From positions 62,001 to 126,000 of the forward strand of contig NZ_JAUMKC010000004.1 in NCBI RefSeq assembly GCF_030519355.1: DNA of 64,000 nucleotides, given 5' to 3'. Below the pieces are notes generated by a model. That model was given only the letters and a program-made list of their open reading frames with translations, did not search any database and was not told the origin of the DNA. This DNA comes from Mucilaginibacter sp. L3T2-6. Lineage in GTDB: Bacteria; Bacteroidota; Bacteroidia; Sphingobacteriales; Sphingobacteriaceae. Below, one piece after another: positions 7,993 to 15,399 of this stretch (its first letter is position 1; the number at the start of each line of letters is the position of its first letter). The position numbers and the translations under genes were made by a program.

Positions 7993-9051
7993 TTATCCCA
8001 GCTTTACTCTCGGGTCAATCCAAACATAAACTATATCAACCAAAATACTTATTACCACAAAAATAAAGGCAATGAACAAAATACTGCCCATCACCACGGG
8101 AAAATCCGACATTTCCAGCGCATCCACAGTCGTTTTACCCAAGCCATTATAGCCGAACACATATTCCACAAAAAATGACCCTGCCAGCAGCGATGCAAAC
8201 CAGTTGGCTATTGCCGTAATCACAGGGTTCAGCGCATTTTTTAAAGCGTGGCGATATACAATGGCATTGTTGCTCAATCCTTTTGCTTTAGCGGTACGGA
8301 TATAATCCTGTCCCAAAACATCAAGCATTGCGTTACGTGTCAGTTGCACGATGATGGCCAGCGGCCTTAAACCAAGCGTAACCATCGGCAATATTAAATT
8401 ACGCCAGTTAATAACCTCGCCTTTAAAAGGGTCGTAGCTATACAAACTGCCTGACATATTGAGCCCGGTATATTTTGTTAATACAAACCCGAATAACCAG
8501 GCAATAATAATCCCTGCGAAAAATGATGGCGCAGATACGCCAAGTGTTGAAAAGCCGATGGCCAGCTTATCAATCCAGGTGTCCTTATTGACTGCACTTG
8601 CCACCCCCAGAAACACGCCGATGATAATGGCAAATATCATTGCGGTAGCTGCCAGCACCAGGGTGTTTGGGATAACTTCGATCAGCAGCCGGGCCACTTC
8701 TTTATGTGTTTGATAGGAGCGGCGCAGATACGGCCATTTCAGTGCGATAAGCTTATCCTTTGATACGGCAAACAGCTTTACGTAATGATACCGCTCCCTT
8801 TCTTCGTCGTTATTAGCGTGAATGCCGATAGGGGATAGATCGTTAAGGTAATAGGCAAACTGTACCGGGACCGGCTTATCGAGCCCAAATTCCTTACGGA
8901 TGGCTTGCAATGATTGTACGTCCGCGCGTTGTCCCTGTGTCATCCTGGCCGGGTCGACAGGCAGGATGTTGAACAGAAAAAATACCACAACCACAATGCC
9001 CAGCATTACTGCCAGCCCATAAAATATTTTGCGGATGAGGTAGCTGATCAT
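7993..9051 (-). CDS. ABC transporter permease, DppB/OppB type
   Basis: The 352-residue inner-membrane protein has an N-terminal helix followed by FFLFNILPVDPAR, the typical N-terminal signature of oligopeptide/dipeptide/nickel permeases. Further helices follow, and then the cytoplasmic EAA loop with GQDYIRTAKAKGLS (about 230-245). No ATPase, second permease or binding protein is adjacent, so partners must be elsewhere. The start directly abuts the stop of the DoxX/thioredoxin gene upstream, so the two are in one operon. Confidence 0.88.
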   Translation of the reverse strand: MISYLIRKIFYGLAVMLGIVVVVFFLFNILPVDPARMTQGQRADVQSLQAIRKEFGLDKPVPVQFAYYLNDLSPIGIHANNDEERERYHYVKLFAVSKDKLIALKWPYLRRSYQTHKEVARLLIEVIPNTLVLAATAMIFAIIIGVFLGVASAVNKDTWIDKLAIGFSTLGVSAPSFFAGIIIAWLFGFVLTKYTGLNMSGSLYSYDPFKGEVINWRNLILPMVTLGLRPLAIIVQLTRNAMLDVLGQDYIRTAKAKGLSNNAIVYRHALKNALNPVITAIANWFASLLAGSFFVEYVFGYNGLGKTTVDALEMSDFPVVMGSILFIAFIFVVISILVDIVYVWIDPRVKLG

Positions 9052-10215
9052 TTATTGCTGCTGAAAATATTTCTTTACCAGGTCGTCGTATTTTGGCATG
9101 GAATGGTAATGCCATTTGCCGAGTATCGTTCCATTCTTTAGCAGTAATATCCCCGGGTTTGCCCTTACCATTGTTTTCAGCGGCACGCCATCGGCATAAA
9201 ATATCTCGAAAGCCAGTTTATGCTGTTTTGCATAAGCCTCGGCATATTGATGCGAATTTGAGGTAAGCATAACCGTGCGGGTATTAAAATTCTGCGCCAG
9301 GTTAATGGCGGTTGCATTCAGCCGTTCCAGCGCCTGGTCGTCCGTTTCGGCAAGATTATAAGCCACAATCACCACGTTATTAAACGGATTGCCAATAAGT
9401 TCTTTAGTATAGTCATTCCCTTGGGCATCCTGTATCACCAAATCGCGGATCTTTGGTGTAAAGCCCAGTTTAACCAATCGCCTTTCCGGAGTACCTTCAA
9501 TCACCCAGTTATTGTCTTTCCATATATTGGTTTTCATATACTCGGTGTTAGTCATGATTTTTTTTTCGCCGGTCTTCTTGTTTTTCAGGTTGTAGGTCAG
9601 TTCATACTCATCTGGCTTGGCGCCGGGAGGCGTTTTCATTTCGTCCAGGATGTTAGCGCCGACTTTATACGGAAGAAAATCGATAACGGGTGAAAGGTTG
9701 TAAGTGTATAAACCAAATCCCACCGACACAATAATGGAAGCAACTAACAGTCTATCCCCGGTTTTAGCTGAAAACAGGGGACTGATTTCTTTCCGTTTAA
9801 TGAAAATTACGAGAATTAAAAGCAGGAGCACAACGTCCTTGCTGAAAGACTGCCATGGCGTAAGCGGAATGGCGTCGCCGAAACAGCCGCAGGTTTGCAC
9901 CACCTCGAAGTAAGCCGAGTAAAAAGTTAAGAACGCGAAGAAGATGATCAGCAGCAACAATCCCCAGGCTACCGATATAGCTCGTACGCCGATCAACAAA
10001 GCAAAGCCGAGAATGATCTCGAGTGAACAAAGTATAATGGACGCGCTGAGCGCAAAGCCGTTCAGAAAGGTAATATGAAAAACTTCGAAATATTCTTCCA
10101 GCTTGTACGAGAACCCAAGCGGGTCGTTTATTTTTATCAGTCCCGAAAATATAAAAAGCAGCCCAACCAATATGCGGGCAGTCCAAAGCAAAGGCGAAGC
10201 GGATTTTTTTGTCAT
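9052..10215 (-). CDS. BT_3928-type membrane protein: DoxX domain plus thioredoxin-like domain
   Basis: The 387-residue protein has four N-terminal membrane helices of DoxX/MauE type (about 8-150, starting ARILVGLLFIFSGLIKINDP) with a CGCFGD cysteine motif at about 115-120. A further helix (about 157-175) and a periplasmic C-terminal thioredoxin-like region (about 265-387) without a clear CxxC follow. The layout suggests a role in envelope redox or quinone-linked chemistry, by inference. The gene is directly upstream of, and abuts, the OppB-type permease. It is divergent from folP. Confidence 0.75.
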   Translation of the reverse strand: MTKKSASPLLWTARILVGLLFIFSGLIKINDPLGFSYKLEEYFEVFHITFLNGFALSASIILCSLEIILGFALLIGVRAISVAWGLLLLIIFFAFLTFYSAYFEVVQTCGCFGDAIPLTPWQSFSKDVVLLLLILVIFIKRKEISPLFSAKTGDRLLVASIIVSVGFGLYTYNLSPVIDFLPYKVGANILDEMKTPPGAKPDEYELTYNLKNKKTGEKKIMTNTEYMKTNIWKDNNWVIEGTPERRLVKLGFTPKIRDLVIQDAQGNDYTKELIGNPFNNVVIVAYNLAETDDQALERLNATAINLAQNFNTRTVMLTSNSHQYAEAYAKQHKLAFEIFYADGVPLKTMVRANPGILLLKNGTILGKWHYHSMPKYDDLVKKYFQQQ

Positions 10216-10225
10216 TTGTTGTCTA

Positions 10226-10306
10226 AAAGTTGTAATGTTGTAAGGTTGTCAGGTTGAGAAACTGCGGAATAACTTTCAACTTTACAACTTTCAAACAGTA
10301 CAACAT
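10226..10306. repeat. GTTGTAA/TTACAAC intergenic repeat (family C, copy 1)
   Basis: Runs of GTTGTAA-type words (GTTGTAATGTTGTAAGGTTG) are followed by their complements (CAACTTTACAACTTTCAA), giving an imperfect inverted repeat. It fills the spacer between the divergent BT_3928-type gene and folP. Similar text is at 15343-15376, 17341-17437 and 54435-54460. Confidence 0.6.
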
Positions 10307-10309
10307 CAC

Positions 10310-11161
10310 GTGGCTAAAGATACATCTTTTCATAAAAAGACAACGCTGAATGCAGGCGGTAAACTGATCGATTTAAACAGGCCGAAGGTAATGGGCATTA
10401 TCAACCTTACACCCGACTCGTTTTATGCCGGAAGCCGGAAGCAGGGTATAGACGATGCCTTACAGCAAGCCCGCAGAATGCTGGATGACGGCGCCGACCT
10501 CCTGGACCTTGGCGCTTATTCATCCCGCCCCGGAGCGGAGGATATTTCAATACAGGAGGAAACTGACCGCCTGCTGCCGGTGGTTGAAACCATCATAAAG
10601 CAATTGCCGGAAGCAGTGCTCTCAATCGATACTTTTCGCTCGCAGGTTGCGGAGGCAGCGATAAAAGCGGGTGCGCATATCATTAATGATATCAGTGGCG
10701 GACAATTGGACGAGGACATGTTTGCAACAGTCGCCCGTTTGCAGGCGCCTTATATTCTGATGCACATGAAAGGCACCCCAAAAACTATGAACCAGCTGGC
10801 TGTCTACGACGATGTATTTGCCGAGGTTTACGATTATTTCGCCGAAAGATATTACCTGCTTAAACAGCTTGGGATTCATGATGTTATCCTGGACCCAGGC
10901 TTTGGCTTCGCTAAGAAGCCGGAGCATGGGTATGCCCTCATGAACCGCTTGCAGGATTTTGCTATGCTTGGTTTGCCTGTGCTTGCGGGCGTATCCCGAA
11001 AAAAAATGATATATGGCAGCCTTGGTATCACAGCCAATGAAGCACTTAATGGCACGACAGCGTTAAACACCATCGCCTTAACCAAAGGGGCTGATATTTT
11101 ACGTGTACACGATGTTAAAGAAGCTGTGCAAGCCATAAAGATATGGGAATTATGCCGGTGA
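10310..11161 (+). CDS. folP: Dihydropteroate synthase
   Basis: The 283-residue TIM-barrel enzyme joins p-aminobenzoate to 6-hydroxymethyl-dihydropterin pyrophosphate in folate synthesis. Motifs in order are VMGIINLTPDSF (about 26-37), SIDTFRS, INDISGG, HMKGTPKTM (phosphate/pterin loop), DPGFGFAKKPEHG and VLAGVSRKKM. The start is a GTG at 10310, because the first ATG would cut into the MGIINLTP strand. The 3' end overlaps the end of the convergent DUF418 gene by 12 bp. Confidence 0.94.
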   Translation: MAKDTSFHKKTTLNAGGKLIDLNRPKVMGIINLTPDSFYAGSRKQGIDDALQQARRMLDDGADLLDLGAYSSRPGAEDISIQEETDRLLPVVETIIKQLPEAVLSIDTFRSQVAEAAIKAGAHIINDISGGQLDEDMFATVARLQAPYILMHMKGTPKTMNQLAVYDDVFAEVYDYFAERYYLLKQLGIHDVILDPGFGFAKKPEHGYALMNRLQDFAMLGLPVLAGVSRKKMIYGSLGITANEALNGTTALNTIALTKGADILRVHDVKEAVQAIKIWELCR

Positions 11162-12334
11162 TTTGGTTTGGCTTCTTTTAAACGGGAGTGTTGTTCCGTA
11201 GCTTAATCTTCGCCATAGCCATTCCACTGGTCCGAAATAATAATTAGAGAGCCACCATCGGTTTAAATGCAGCTGCATAACAAAAATTACGATGGCAATG
11301 GCATAACAATATAGCTGCGGTATAGTACCGGTAATAAACGTCCCCAGGCCGAAGCCTGAGAACAACAAAAGACTGATTATATTTTGAGCCATGTAGCTGC
11401 TTAAGGTCATTTTGCCGGTGGGTTGTAATAGTACGAGCAGCGGCATAATTTTTTTGTTGAAATATAGCCGGCAAATCGACGTGGCAATAAATACCATTGT
11501 AATTAATACCAGGCAGTAATCTGTATCGAAATAATGCTTCATAAATACCGGCTTAGAAAATATCAGCGACAATGTAGTGCCGGCAATGGTGATTGTAAAG
11601 CTTATCAGCCAGATTCTCTTCAATAATGCAGGTTTGTTTTCTATCGATGTAAAAAAGTCTGACTTCTGCGCCGCTTGTCCTAATAAAAAGCAGCAAAACA
11701 TGATGCTGTGGACGGTAACAGCTAAATTGGGGTCGGTAACCTGGCCCTTCCACGTGCCGATCAGGCCAAACTTGAGGACATCGAATAAAGTACTGCTATT
11801 AAAGAGCGGCAGGTATGGCGAGAGAGTTTTCAGGTCAACACTTCCAAAAATGGCCGGAACAAGCGCCGTAAGCACCGGTATCAGCAGGAACAGCAAAGCG
11901 CTGATATATGCCGATGTTTTTGCGCTGCATTTATTAAACAGGAGCAGCAAAACGCCCAGCACCGCGTAATTCTTAAGGATGTCCCCGAAAAAGAACATGC
12001 TGTTGAACAATGCGAACAATAAAAGAAGCGCCATACGTTTCAAAAAGAAAACATTCCCATTAGCCGATGTTTCCCTGGCATGTTGCATAGTTACCGCAAA
12101 ACCATAGCCAAACAAAAAGCTTAGCAAGGTCCATGATTTTGATGAAAAAAGCACGGAAGTAGTACCTGTGATGATTTTTTCAGCTAATACCTGGTGAGAT
12201 TCATGCGGATAAACCAGCTGCGAAATGTCGAAATAATTCATTACAACCACACCCAGCAGGGCCCAGCCGCGTAACACATCTACCACCGGTACGTGCTTTG
12301 ATTGCTGTAAAGGCTTAAAGGTGTTTGCAGACAT
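11150..12334 (-). CDS. DUF418/YeiB-like multi-helix membrane protein
   Basis: The 394-residue protein has about ten hydrophobic helices. It opens with VPVVDVLRGWALLGVVVMNY, the conserved start of the DUF418/YeiB and acyltransferase-3-like membrane families. The C-terminal third has the GKMTLSSYMAQNI and GPVEWLWRRLSYG segments diagnostic of DUF418. A role in acyl transfer at the membrane is suspected for the family but not proven. It is convergent with folP and overlaps its end. Confidence 0.85.
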   Translation of the reverse strand: MSANTFKPLQQSKHVPVVDVLRGWALLGVVVMNYFDISQLVYPHESHQVLAEKIITGTTSVLFSSKSWTLLSFLFGYGFAVTMQHARETSANGNVFFLKRMALLLLFALFNSMFFFGDILKNYAVLGVLLLLFNKCSAKTSAYISALLFLLIPVLTALVPAIFGSVDLKTLSPYLPLFNSSTLFDVLKFGLIGTWKGQVTDPNLAVTVHSIMFCCFLLGQAAQKSDFFTSIENKPALLKRIWLISFTITIAGTTLSLIFSKPVFMKHYFDTDYCLVLITMVFIATSICRLYFNKKIMPLLVLLQPTGKMTLSSYMAQNIISLLLFSGFGLGTFITGTIPQLYCYAIAIVIFVMQLHLNRWWLSNYYFGPVEWLWRRLSYGTTLPFKRSQTKSPA

Positions 12335-12388
12335 AGCGGGATTACCTCTCCGAATGTAGTAACTTAAACGGAGATATAAAGATTCCCG

Positions 12389-12811
12389 CTATTTTATTCG
12401 TACATATATAGAAGTCAATCCATCGGCTGAACTGTCACCAATCAATAAGGTGTCTGTTTTACGGATGATCGGGTCGCCATGAGTGGCCTGGTCAAAATAG
12501 ATAAGATTTAATGCCATTGGGGTCATTGAATGAATATCGGGAGCGATATGATAAGTACCCTGCGTGCCTGTTCCCGATTTATTAAAATACTGGTAGGTGC
12601 TGTCAATATTTAACTGGATACCTTCGCCGTTACCGGCCGGATAGTTTCTATCCGGTTGAAGTCCGCCGCGTTCAATTCTCAGCTCCCACTTGCCAAAAAC
12701 ATTGTTGGTATTGGCAAGGTTAATGGGCATCACTTTAGTGCCTTTTTTGCAGCCTGCGGTAATTGCGGCGGCGATTGCTATAAAGCAGAGTATCTTAAAA
12801 ATTCTCATCAT
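12389..12811 (-). CDS. Small lipoprotein, paralogue of the one at 30909-31316
   Basis: I start at the methionine pair at 12811/12808, because this places a lipoprotein signal (RIFKILCFIAIAAAITAGC) at the N-terminus; the longer frame adds 11 residues that do not fit a signal peptide. The mature part of about 120 residues has GKWELR, DSTYQYF, GTYHI and a C-terminal TLLIGDSSADGLTSIYVR. The 30909 lipoprotein has the same words in the same order (GTWELR, DSTFKHF, GLFHV, SLIIGNTFPDGVTSLYIR). A lipocalin-like beta barrel is likely from the strand pattern, but no function is known. Confidence 0.7.
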   Translation of the reverse strand: MMRIFKILCFIAIAAAITAGCKKGTKVMPINLANTNNVFGKWELRIERGGLQPDRNYPAGNGEGIQLNIDSTYQYFNKSGTGTQGTYHIAPDIHSMTPMALNLIYFDQATHGDPIIRKTDTLLIGDSSADGLTSIYVRIK

Positions 12812-13056
12812 ATTCACGTAGAATTCGGGTTGAGCAGCTAACAAAAGTTGCTTGTCATTTTCATCAAAGATATTATTAAGTGAGGATTTTTTAGGGAAGA
12901 AATGATACGCGCAAAGTACTCCGTTGCATTCATTAAAAAGTTATTTATCGCGGGCAGGCTGAACAATATTTTGAAACTTCTTCCATATTATTACATCACT
13001 AAATTTCCACCTGACCAATCCGAATTGGAAAACCCGGATTCCGAATAAAATTTTTA

Positions 13057-13100
13057 TTTGCAAATCCCAATTTCTTTCTTTTACTTTGAACAACAAAGTA
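13057..13100 (+). promoter_or_regulatory. Promoter and 19-bp palindromic operator, copy 1
   Basis: TTTG at 13057-13060 is followed after 21 bp by TACTTTG-AACAA-CAAAGTA (13082-13100), a perfect 7-bp inverted repeat with a 5-bp spacer. The left arm occupies the -7 position. The same palindrome with the same spacing recurs at 14318-14336. It precedes a cluster containing its own winged-helix regulator gene (13757), the obvious candidate to bind it. Confidence 0.7.
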
Positions 13101-13106
13101 CTTTAC

Positions 13107-13760
13107 GTGGAAGAAAAAGAAATTCAGAACGAACTGGCCTCCATCCGAAACCTGATGGAGCGTTCATCCAAGTTTATATCCCTTAGCGGACTCTCGGGAA
13201 TACTGGCCGGAATTTATGCACTGGCAGGTGCAGCACTGGCTTATAATATTATTTATAACCACATACCGGTTGCAGACAGCGAAAGTACAAATAATGATTT
13301 GTCAGCTACGGGATTGCTTTCCGGCCATAGCTTCAGCATGCTGGAATTGAAGCTGATGGCTATCGCATTTGTTGTTTTAGTACTTTCAATAATTACCGGC
13401 ATTGTTTTTTCCCTTCGCAAGGCAAAACGTAAAGGTCAGCCAATATGGGGCAAAACCAGCCGGTCGATGCTGTTTTATATGGCGACGCCGTTGTTTACGG
13501 GCGGCTTATTAATTTTGATATTTATCTATCGCGGCCATTACAGCATTATTGCACCGGCTTCGCTTATTTTTTACGGATTATCATTGGTAGGCGCCAGCAA
13601 TTTCACTTTCAACGAGATAAAGTACCTGGGCCTTTGCGATGTTTTATTGGGTTTGGTTACGGCTTGTGTACCCGGCTATGGTTTGCTATTTTGGGCGATT
13701 GGTTTTGGTGTGCTGCATATTGTGTATGGCAGCGTAATGTACTTTAAATACGACAGGTGA
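13107..13760 (+). CDS. Multi-helix membrane protein of unknown function, first gene of a regulated cluster
   Basis: The frame is open from a TTG at 13086, but that codon lies inside the palindromic operator, so I use the in-frame GTG at 13107 (218 codons including stop). The protein starts with a short soluble helix (EEKEIQNELASIRNLMERSSKF) and has about six hydrophobic segments. I recognise no named family. The TGA stop overlaps the GTG start of the winged-helix regulator (GTGA), implying translational coupling. It may be a membrane sensor or partner for that regulator; this is inference from context. Confidence 0.75.
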   Translation: MEEKEIQNELASIRNLMERSSKFISLSGLSGILAGIYALAGAALAYNIIYNHIPVADSESTNNDLSATGLLSGHSFSMLELKLMAIAFVVLVLSIITGIVFSLRKAKRKGQPIWGKTSRSMLFYMATPLFTGGLLILIFIYRGHYSIIAPASLIFYGLSLVGASNFTFNEIKYLGLCDVLLGLVTACVPGYGLLFWAIGFGVLHIVYGSVMYFKYDR

Positions 13761-14062
13761 AGATCCCCTTTGAAAAACTTGATAAAGCATTTGAGAACCG
13801 CCTGAGGTTGCAGATTATGAGTGTACTGGTGGTAAACGACCGGTATGACTTTAATTCGCTTAAAGAACTGCTGGAAACCACCGACGGTAACCTGGCTTCG
13901 CACCTTAAAGGGTTGGAGAAAGAGGGATATATTGTGGTTCATAAAGCTTTCCTTGGCCGCAAACCGAACACCACGTACGAATCGACAGAAAAAGGGAAGA
14001 AAGCGTTTAAAGACCACCTTGATGCACTGGAGCAGTTGATAAAACAACAGAAGACCACTTAA
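13757..14062 (+). CDS. Winged-helix transcriptional regulator (HTH_34 / MarR-like)
   Basis: The 101-residue protein is a single winged helix: F..LDKAFENRLRLQIMSVLVVND...FNSLKELLETTDGNLASHLKGLEKEGYIVVHKAFLGRKPNTTYESTEKGKKAFKDHLDALEQLI. The recognition helix is about 42-55, and the wing carries GRKPNTTYE. This pattern fits the PF13601-type domain common in Bacteroidota. The GTG start overlaps the upstream stop. Two copies of one palindrome, ahead of 13107 and 14353, are the likely binding sites. Confidence 0.88.
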   Translation: MKIPFEKLDKAFENRLRLQIMSVLVVNDRYDFNSLKELLETTDGNLASHLKGLEKEGYIVVHKAFLGRKPNTTYESTEKGKKAFKDHLDALEQLIKQQKTT

Positions 14063-14083
14063 TTTTTAACTAAAACCGGTATT

Positions 14084-14302
14084 ATGCAAAAAAAATCCGT
14101 CCTTTTGATGTACGCCGCGGCCGTTTTCGGTAACCTGCTGTTTGTGCTTTGGATATTTTACAACGCCATTTACGCCGGCGTAAGCGGCTCATGGCCCGAA
14201 ATTATTTCGTGCGTCGTACTAATATGTCTGCTTGCGCTTAACTCATACCTTATACTGACAAGTTTGGACAGGGAAAATATGATTACGGATAAATCAAACT
14301 AA
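14084..14302 (+). CDS. Two-helix small membrane protein
   Basis: The 72-residue protein has hydrophobic segments at about 6-28 (VLLMYAAAVFGNLLFVLWIFYNA) and 38-60 (EIISCVVLICLLALNSYLIL). It starts 21 nt after the regulator and is in the same operon. No family recognised. Charged ends (MQKK and DRENMITDKSN) suggest both termini in the cytoplasm. Confidence 0.65.
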   Translation: MQKKSVLLMYAAAVFGNLLFVLWIFYNAIYAGVSGSWPEIISCVVLICLLALNSYLILTSLDRENMITDKSN

Positions 14303-14317
14303 ATTTTTTTACCCATT

Positions 14318-14336
14318 TACTTTGAAACACAAAGTA
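14318..14336 (+). promoter_or_regulatory. 19-bp palindromic operator, copy 2
   Basis: TACTTTG-AAACA-CAAAGTA has the same arms and 5-bp spacer as copy 1 (13082-13100). It lies 16 nt before the ATG at 14353, so it would cover the -7 region of a second transcript in the cluster. Confidence 0.7.
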
Positions 14337-14352
14337 ATTTGAAAAAAGAAAT

Positions 14353-14731
14353 ATGATTAATATGGCAAAAGGAAGACGACAGTGGTGGTGGTCAAAAAGA
14401 TTAAAATATAACATAGGGCTTATTATTTCAGGCTTTGTAGCTTTTATGCTCTATTGTTTATTGGGCGAAGCGATTATAGCCCCCAAAGAAGAATTCGAAG
14501 TAACCTTATTTACCATATTTTTTCAGGGACGCGCCTATGATAATGATCTTCATCGCTAATATACTTTATACTTTGGGCTGGCTGGCCGATATTCTCTTTA
14601 ATCCAGCTAACAGTCAGCGCTTCAGAGAAAACCTATTCAGGTTAGGTTATTGGTTTTCAGTTGCTTTACCAATTCTTTTTATCCTGGCGATCATGATCAG
14701 TTTCACTATCCGTACTCCCTCAAACCCGTAA
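14353..14731 (+). pseudogene. Small membrane protein, apparently split by a frameshift near 14535
   Basis: One frame (14353-14559, 68 aa) gives a basic N-terminus (RRQWWWSKRLKYNIG), one helix and FEVTLFTIFFQG before running into RAYDNDLHR. The +1 frame (14537-14731, 64 aa) begins MIMIFIANILYTLGW and continues with NSQRFRENLFRLGYWFSVALPILFI. The junction reads naturally as one four-helix protein of about 125 residues. A one-base change near 14530-14540 is therefore the simplest explanation; a programmed shift or a sequencing error are alternatives. If both frames are real genes they overlap by 23 nt. The function is unknown. Confidence 0.6.
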
Positions 14732-14766
14732 AAGAAATTACACAGTTAAATCAAAACACTCACACC

Positions 14767-15213
14767 ATGACATCAAACACATTTTTATACAGCTTAAGGG
14801 TTTGGCTAACCAGCGTAGTTACCGCACCAATCCTTTTTATTCTTATCGAGATCTGCCGCGGCAGGCTAAGCTGGCAAACTCCGGAAGTTACTATCGGTTC
14901 GGTAATAAATATATGGTTATTTTATGCCGCATTTGAGTTATTCTTTTCCCTGGCCACCTGGTTTTTATTCTACATCGTCATCACAATACTTGCCAGGCAT
15001 ATTCTAAGGCCGCATCTGCGAATGACTATCATTTTTATCACCGGCGTTTTATTTACCATCGTTACTTTCCGGGTTACGCTATTGCAGGATGGCTTTTTTA
15101 ATGATAATAACAATTACCTCGGCCTGATGATATGCAATTGCTTCTGCATCGGTGCAGGCAGCCTGCTCTATAAGTTAAGGGTTGAGTGGTTTATGGAACC
15201 GGGCATAAATTAA
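14767..15213 (+). CDS. Four-helix membrane protein of unknown function, last gene of the cluster
   Basis: I place the start at ATG 14767; the longer frame from 14650 overlaps the preceding gene and its extra 39 residues are not protein-like. The 148-residue product has hydrophobic segments at about 8-28, 46-70, 80-103 and 115-130. No family recognised. It follows the split gene closely and is followed by a terminator, so it ends the regulated cluster that starts at 13107. Confidence 0.65.
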   Translation: MTSNTFLYSLRVWLTSVVTAPILFILIEICRGRLSWQTPEVTIGSVINIWLFYAAFELFFSLATWFLFYIVITILARHILRPHLRMTIIFITGVLFTIVTFRVTLLQDGFFNDNNNYLGLMICNCFCIGAGSLLYKLRVEWFMEPGIN

Positions 15214-15289
15214 ATCGGAATTCACCCAAAGTCTGCGTTGAGGCGGACTATGGGTTTGGGTTAAGTGGGTGCGTTCTGTCCCAACCCAG

Positions 15290-15315
15290 CCGGCTGTGTC
15301 CCGCAGCCGGTTTTT
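15290..15315 (+). terminator. Rho-independent terminator closing the small-membrane-protein cluster
   Basis: CCGGCTG pairs perfectly with CAGCCGG around a 7-nt loop and is followed by TTTTTCTTTTT. It lies about 77 nt after the stop at 15213. Confidence 0.85.
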
Positions 15316-15384
15316 CTTTTTGCAGGTAAGTCCAGATAACCTTCCAACTTTACAACCTTGCAACTTTACAACAACTAAAACTCT

Positions 15385-15392
15385 TACCTTTG
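15385..15392 (+). promoter_or_regulatory. -7 box of the rlmD-like gene
   Basis: TACCTTTG matches the TAnnTTTG consensus exactly and sits 7 nt before the ATG at 15400, implying a very short leader. The upstream sequence is a GTTGTAA-type repeat (family C, 15343-15376) that supplies a possible -33 TTG at 15358-15360. Confidence 0.6.
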
Positions 15393-15399
15393 CACCCTG

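Noticed and set aside
11577..11969. 130-codon plus-strand frame inside the DUF418 gene
   Set aside because: Shadow of a clear multi-helix membrane protein on the other strand.
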